NCBI GenBank assembly: GCA_009739215.1
Contig: VSJF01000012.1
Span: 186,001-250,000 of the forward strand
Source: Floccularia luteovirens
Taxonomy: Eukaryota > Basidiomycota > Agaricomycetes > Agaricales > Squamanitaceae
Direction of reading: 5' to 3'
DNA: 64,000 nt
In this document: positions 59,411 to 64,000 of the stretch, in pieces
How positions within the stretch are numbered: position 1 is the stretch's first letter
How the letters are laid out: the number at the start of each line of letters is the position of its first letter
Position numbers and translations under genes: made by a program
The notes under the pieces: generated by a model
Told to the model about the DNA's origin: nothing
What the model saw: only the letters and a program-made list of their open reading frames with translations
Database searches by the model: none

Positions 59411-59910
59411 TGCGATCTGCTGCTTGAGTCTTATGTTTTTCGAATCTTGAATCGATACGTGGTATGTATGGTAGAAAAATCACTTATAAAACGTATTCGT
59501 TGAAAACTTCGTAAGATCTGTCATGGTAGAACCGGTTCAATGAGTGAATGAATCGAGCTTGAAGCACGAACAACACGTTCCCACAACGCAACCTCCACGG
59601 CGGTTCTTCGCTCCATCATTATGACAACGTTTTCACCACGGTTCATACCTTCAATGTGACATATTCGGTGAATGGTTGCAGATTAACCTCATTGGATGAA
59701 TCCACATCAATGCAACGATCTAAATCGATAACAACTAGCGCTGGTTGGCCTCATGTATCGAGGACGATTTTGTGACAGGTGCCTTGGTTAAGTGATGTAC
59801 AACACGAGGCCGGGATCCATTTCGAACTGCCCCACTGGAACAATACCAGTGGTATCAATTGGCTCTTCAATTTCGAATTTCAACATCCATCTCCCAACAA
59901 GTTCCTTCCA
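59411..59910. promoter_or_regulatory. Divergent promoter of members 5 and 6, duplicated at 49852-50319
   Basis: Shared with copy A, for example AACACGTTTCC/CAACACGTTCCC and the stretch around AACTGCCCCACT. No coding potential is kept in both copies, so the similarity reflects recent duplication of regulatory DNA. Confidence 0.6.
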
Positions 59911-62126
59911 ATGTCGTTCGTGTCGTCGATGTCAAGCATATCGCCTTCCCAGTCAAGTCCTCCGAAAACGTGAGTCTCATATGGACCGGAGGGATTCCAT
60001 TAATAATTGTACTGAATTTACTATTAAAGAGCATCCTCTAATAGTCGAGCAAAAAGATCAACGGCTCCTGTGAAGTGAGTTTCTGTCAAGCAAACTCTAC
60101 AATTCCACTGCTGATTACTTTCTATAGTGGTGCCGTGAATGATATGAGCCTTGGCGATATACAGAACTCACGGTAAGGTTTTTACAGCAAATCAGGTCAT
60201 TGTCTCCCTGACATATATCCTTAGAACGAATGGGTCTTCCGCAAATTTTTTTGGGAATTCCGTCGCCAATTCCACCCCTCCTGCTAGAGGGGAACAACCT
60301 ACGTAAGTCATATTGAAAATCCCCCCTTCAAAAAAAGGCCACCAACCACCAACACAGAAAGCACATTTACGATCGTGCACCCCAAGACAACTCAAAGAAG
60401 CAACCATTACCAACCTCTAACAACAAATGGATTAGCGGGGAGAGTGCCAAAGTTTCACCTGAATCGACCATTGTAGACGAAAATGAAGCAAGGACACTCA
60501 GTGGACAAACTGATTATACTTCTAATGACCGTCGCTTTATGAAAGAAAAATATGATAATCAGTCTGAGGCCCCAGATTCGTAAGTGGTTCTCTCTGTTTG
60601 GGACCATATAATCTGAACTGACTAATATAGGCAAAAAAGAATCCCAGAGTCCATCTTTGAAAGAAAAGCACAAGAGTGCGTAGCAGTGTAACCAGTCAAC
60701 CTTCTGATACCTAACAGCAGAGCAGCGAATCTGAGTTTGAGAACTTTTCCAACTCTGACGCTGAGTCACCTGACAAGAAACCTGCGTGCGTCGTTTATCA
60801 TCAGTATAGTAGATTCTATCTAATTAGTAGATTATAGTAAAAGATTTAGCCGTATGAAAGCGATGTTCGGTAAGGTACGTAACACACAAAAGACCAACTA
60901 ATCATATTTCTGACACTTAAGCCCAGCGGGATATAAGCCCTTCCCAACCACCAGCACCGCGAGAGAACGTAAAGAAGAGGTCAATCGGTAATGTATTGCA
61001 CAATATGATGCGAGTGATGAAGACCGAGGACTTGTCAGAAGATGATGTTATCATTGCGTGAGCTTCATCTTCATTGAGTTCCTTTCTTAAATCTGAATAT
61101 GACCGGCTTTGTAGCGTTATGGGACCCACGGGATCGGGGAAGAGCTCTGTGAGCAGCAAAATGTCTGCCAGATGTTTTCGTCACTTACTGATGATCCCAC
61201 AGTTCATAAACATGGCTACAAATCTGCAATACGAAGGTGTCGGCCACTCCCTAGAATCTTGCACGTCAGAAATCAGTATAGTCAAGCTTGAGTCCGTAGA
61301 GCTTAGCGACGCAAATATTGTGTTCGTGGACACTCCGGGATTCGATGACACACATCGATCAGATGTCGATATTCTGAAGCTCGTATCTGAATGGCTGAAA
61401 GTAACGTGCGTGTGTTATCATCTACAAATTTATATATTGCCGATCAGATAAAACAGCTACCAGAGAAAAATTCTTCTCTCAGGAATTCTCTACTTCCACA
61501 GGATATCTGACAATAGGATGGCTGGTACTCCATTGAAAAATCTCAGGATGTTCGAAGAACTCTGCGGAAAGAACTCATTGCAGAACATAATTCTCACAAC
61601 GACGATGTGGGATGAAGTCGAAAAGGAGGAGGGGGATATGCGCGAGGAGGAGTTGAAGGACAAATACTGGAAGGATATGCTCTCTCGGAATTCTAAGACG
61701 TGTCGTTACCTGAACACTAAGGAGTCCGCTTGGGAAGTGTTGAAACCATTGGTTCAAGGTGCAAACGAACAACACGCCATGCTCCTTCAAACGGAGATGG
61801 TTGATCTTCGCATGAAGCTACGAGAGACTCATGCTGGACAAGTGTTGTATATGCAGCTTGAGGAACTTGTCACTCGACAGCAAGATCTACTGAAGCGGCT
61901 ACGGGCCGAGACAATGCGCACTCAAAATGAAGCTGTAATGGCGGATCTTAGGAAGGAATATGACGACATTCGAAAGCAACTTGAAGTGAAGATGGGAGAG
62001 CTACAAGAAATGAAGCTGTCGCTAGGAAAGCGCTTACTTCGTGTTTTCAATGGGTTGACTTCCAAGCGAACGAAGTGGGTGCTTTCTGGTCAGACGTGGA
62101 ATTTGTCTAATAATTCTACAGAGTGA
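59911..62126 (+). CDS. P-loop GTPase with long disordered N-terminus and coiled coil (array member 6)
   Basis: Near-twin of member 1 with about 170-190 extra N-terminal residues from small exons that splice in phase: MSFVSSMSSISPSQSSPPKT, ASSNSRAKRSTAPVNGAV, NDMSLGDIQNSRTNGSSANF, KHIYDRAPQDNSKKQPLP, DSQKRIPESIFERKAQ and NFSNSDAESPDKKPA. This part is rich in Ser, Asn, Lys and Pro and likely unstructured. Then SRMKAMFAQRDISPSQPPAP and the shared exon MRVMKTEDLSEDDVIIA lead to the 34-nt P-loop exon (61115-61148), VMGPTGSGKSS. G3 VFVDTPGFDD, G4-like LTTTMWDEV and the coiled coil are as in member 1, ending SGQTWNLSNNSTE. The junction after ERKAQ is the least certain. The protein appears intact. 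Confidence 0.82.
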
Positions 62127-62806
62127 AGTAATAAGGATTGATATCGACTTTATCTCAGTATTTTGCGAAAAACCTGCTGGAAGCGGAGGTGGATTGGCCA
62201 GTCAAATGTATCTAAAATTAATGAAGAATAAACCGTGTTTTTTCTTTCCCCTCATACCAACGCAAAATATTGCAGGATATCTTACTAGTACTGGTATTGT
62301 TAGTACTCGAGTACTTAATTGTGTGATCATCGATTATAATCGATTATCAATACATCTCGCTTGACTTGGTATTTCACAATCGCCGCAGATCAATTAACCT
62401 CCGTACTCGCAGATTCCCAATCTAAGACCTGGGTTCGTCCCATCCTTGACGACATGTGTATTCCATGAGGCGATTACGAAAATCAGCTGTATGTCATTGT
62501 AGAACTGTGCAAATATCAATTCGGAGGTCGACTGGTCACTGGTTCATCCAGCAGTTAAATTGGCTCGCATCAAATCACAGCGCTTTATGACACGATTTGG
62601 CTGGATTACAGCAGGCGACTGTTTCCAATCTTGGTTGGTACATGCACTGAGAACCCGTAAACACGATGTAAGGCCGGCCGCTGACACGATATCAGAGAGC
62701 TTCTCTTTCTACCAAGTCTCTTTTTTCAGCTCCCCTAATAATCTGTCCGTCCACCATCGAATAATTGCTTCTGGACATTCTATACCTCCTTGAGTCCAAA
62801 ACTACT
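62127..62806. other. Intergenic with two short perfect palindromes
   Basis: No supported gene. AGTACTCGAGTACT (62302-62315) and ATCGATTATAATCGAT (62329-62344) are perfect palindromes 13 bases apart. Confidence 0.55.
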
Positions 62807-63641
62807 ATGCCGAGCCTGAGGTCATTCTCAACTTTATGGAAACGACTCAGCGATAAACCTTATATTATCATGGGAGATGTTGTGATTTTGTGGGTTTATT
62901 ACCAACACAAACCTTAAGAATTCAGCTAATATTCGTGTGGTTTACAGTGTTATAGGACCTTCCGGCGCTGGCAAAAGCACAGTGAGTAATGAGAGCATCT
63001 GATATCGGTAAGCTTGAAGGTGGTGAATAATTGCGACAGTTCATAAATGTGGCTGTAAATGAGTCAATAATGTCTGTCGCCGATCACGCAAATTCACTGC
63101 AATCTCGTACAAGAGCTGTACATACATTCAGGTGTGCTTGCCCTGGTGACATCAAAGGTCCCGACCTTGTGTTCGTTGATGTTCCGGCCCTCGAGCACTC
63201 GGAAATGACTCGCACTGAAGTTTGCGATATCATCAAGCAATGGCTAAAAAAAAAGTAAGCGCTTCCAGTATAAACCTTGTTAATTGGTTTTATTTATCAA
63301 TGTTAAGTGCTGCTGGGAGAAAATGCCGCGTCGGAATCCTTTATCTACACCGAATAAACCCTCGTATGAACGAAAAATTCACTTCGCATTTTGATCCCTT
63401 CGTAAAAATCTGTCAAGACAATGAATTTTACCCGGAGAAGGCTTTGTTAGTGACAACAATGTGGCCACCCGGGAAGGATGAACAAGAAGCTTCACGCATT
63501 GAAAATGACTTGTTGGATGGGTTTCAGAAATCTCAAAGCCCTATTGCATGTAAATCCCGAACGTCTAGATTTACTCGACAGTACGATTCTGCGTGTCAAT
63601 CGATTAATATTTTGTTGAAGGAGATGGGCCTTGTAGAATAG
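62807..63641 (+). CDS. Degenerate P-loop GTPase (array member 7)
   Basis: MPSLRSFSTLWKRLSDKPYI is spliced after GDVVIF to the 34-nt P-loop exon (62948-62981) encoding VIGPSGAGKST. Then come FINVAVNESIMSVADHANSL, an unusual region with FRCACPGDIKG, and G3 LVFVDVPALEH, where DxPG is DVPA. RVGILYLHRINPRMNEKF and G4-like LLVTTMWPPGKDE (Asp replaced by Pro) follow, and the protein ends ILLKEMGLVE. Introns are in phase. G1 is intact while both G3 and G4 are altered, so it may bind phosphate but have lost guanine specificity or hydrolysis: a pseudo-GTPase. No coiled coil. It is about 200 residues long, the smallest member. Confidence 0.78.
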
Positions 63642-64000
63642 GTAGACTGTTAATGTTTTGCGAAATTTTGATATTTGGTTTGTTTCCCCAAAGGGACCAG
63701 TTTCTTCACTCGACGATTTGAAGCCCCACTTCCTATCAGTATTTCCAGGATTTGACCGTGGCAACTAGTGCAATCATTGCGATGAACAGAGTCATGTATG
63801 ACACAGGTTGAATTTGGTTGCAGATGTGTGTAAAGTCGAACTTGGTACAGTTATGGGAGGAATCTATTAAAAAAAGTTTGAAATATGTTAAGGACCATAT
63901 TTTCCTGGATCCTCAATTGTCCGGCTGAGTGTTACTGCTCTGGTTTAATTTTTGTGGCTATCCACAAAGTCAATTGTAATCTGTTTCTCCAAACATGAAT
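63642..64000. other. Window end, no gene supported
   Basis: 3' flank of member 7. No further P-loop or start is seen before the edge. Confidence 0.5.

Larger units (their letters stand above)
59259..62140 (+). repeat. Direct segmental duplication, copy B
   Basis: Longer version of the block at 49685-51720. It contains the start of intact member 5, the divergent promoter and the long-form GTPase (member 6). The extra material lies at about 59925-60755. Confidence 0.85.

Noticed and set aside
59779..59973. Upstream ATG (59779) as start of the long GTPase
   Set aside because: The frame is open to it, but the duplicate at 50320 aligns with ATG 59911 and the segment before it is not conserved as coding in copy A.
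1..64000. tRNA genes or CRISPR-like arrays
   Set aside because: Scanning for B-box GGTTCGANNC contexts and for regularly spaced repeats gave only hits inside coding exons; none was convincing.

Overview
The window looks like nuclear DNA of a mushroom-forming basidiomycete (Agaricomycetes, probably Agaricales). Genes are split by many short GT-AG introns, mostly about 45-65 nt, and genes on both strands sit close together. Hallmarks are class I hydrophobins, a single-module A-T-R reductase, a mucin-like membrane SH3 protein and an expanded P-loop GTPase family. No plasmid, bacterial or viral gene set is seen. All gene models were spliced by eye, checking that reading phase is kept across each proposed intron.

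Layout, left part (1-40 kb), mostly conserved single genes: MFS sugar transporter C-terminus (1-407, +); mucin-like TM-SH3 protein (1503-3554, +); disrupted amidase (4153-6138, -); anaphase-promoting complex subunit APC2 (6462-9663, +); Nha1-type Na+/H+ antiporter (11654-14600, +); monocarboxylate-type MFS transporter (17506-19592, +); scavenger decapping enzyme DcpS (20010-21310, -); GFA/CENP-V fold protein (21681-22176, +); secreted phosphoglycerate-mutase-like protein (22222-23125, -); NADP-dependent MDR oxidoreductase (24740-26427, -); SDR with Tyr-to-Phe change (27644-28527, +); Pex24/Pex28-type dysferlin-domain peroxin (29159-31145, +); ICMT-like methyltransferase (33311-34069, -); RING-like tail-anchored protein (34762-35871, -); GNAT remnant (36239-36640, +); SEN54 (38118-39725, +).

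Middle part (40-49 kb), more secreted or secondary-metabolic: two divergent class I hydrophobin genes in an inverted duplication of about 0.8 kb per arm; a surface-anchored pepsin-like protease (42282-44568, -); an NRPS-like A-T-R carboxylic acid reductase (45839-49389, +).

Right part (49.7-63.7 kb): an array of seven related P-loop GTPase genes carrying eight G domains, plus one dead fragment, on both strands and interrupted by one unrelated conserved gene. In all eight domains the Walker A/P-loop is encoded by its own 34-nt micro-exon. One gene joins two G domains by an in-frame intron, several have altered G3 or G4 motifs, one starts with an N-myristoylation motif, and a 2-3 kb direct segmental duplication generated two copies that differ by about 0.8 kb of N-terminal coding DNA. 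This array is the most unusual system in the window.

Caution on quality: several conserved genes (APC2, NHA1, the MCT transporter, DcpS, the peroxin, the reductase, the amidase) need one extra base removed to stay in frame. Nearly all are single-base insertions, which suggests residual sequencing indels as well as, or instead of, real decay.
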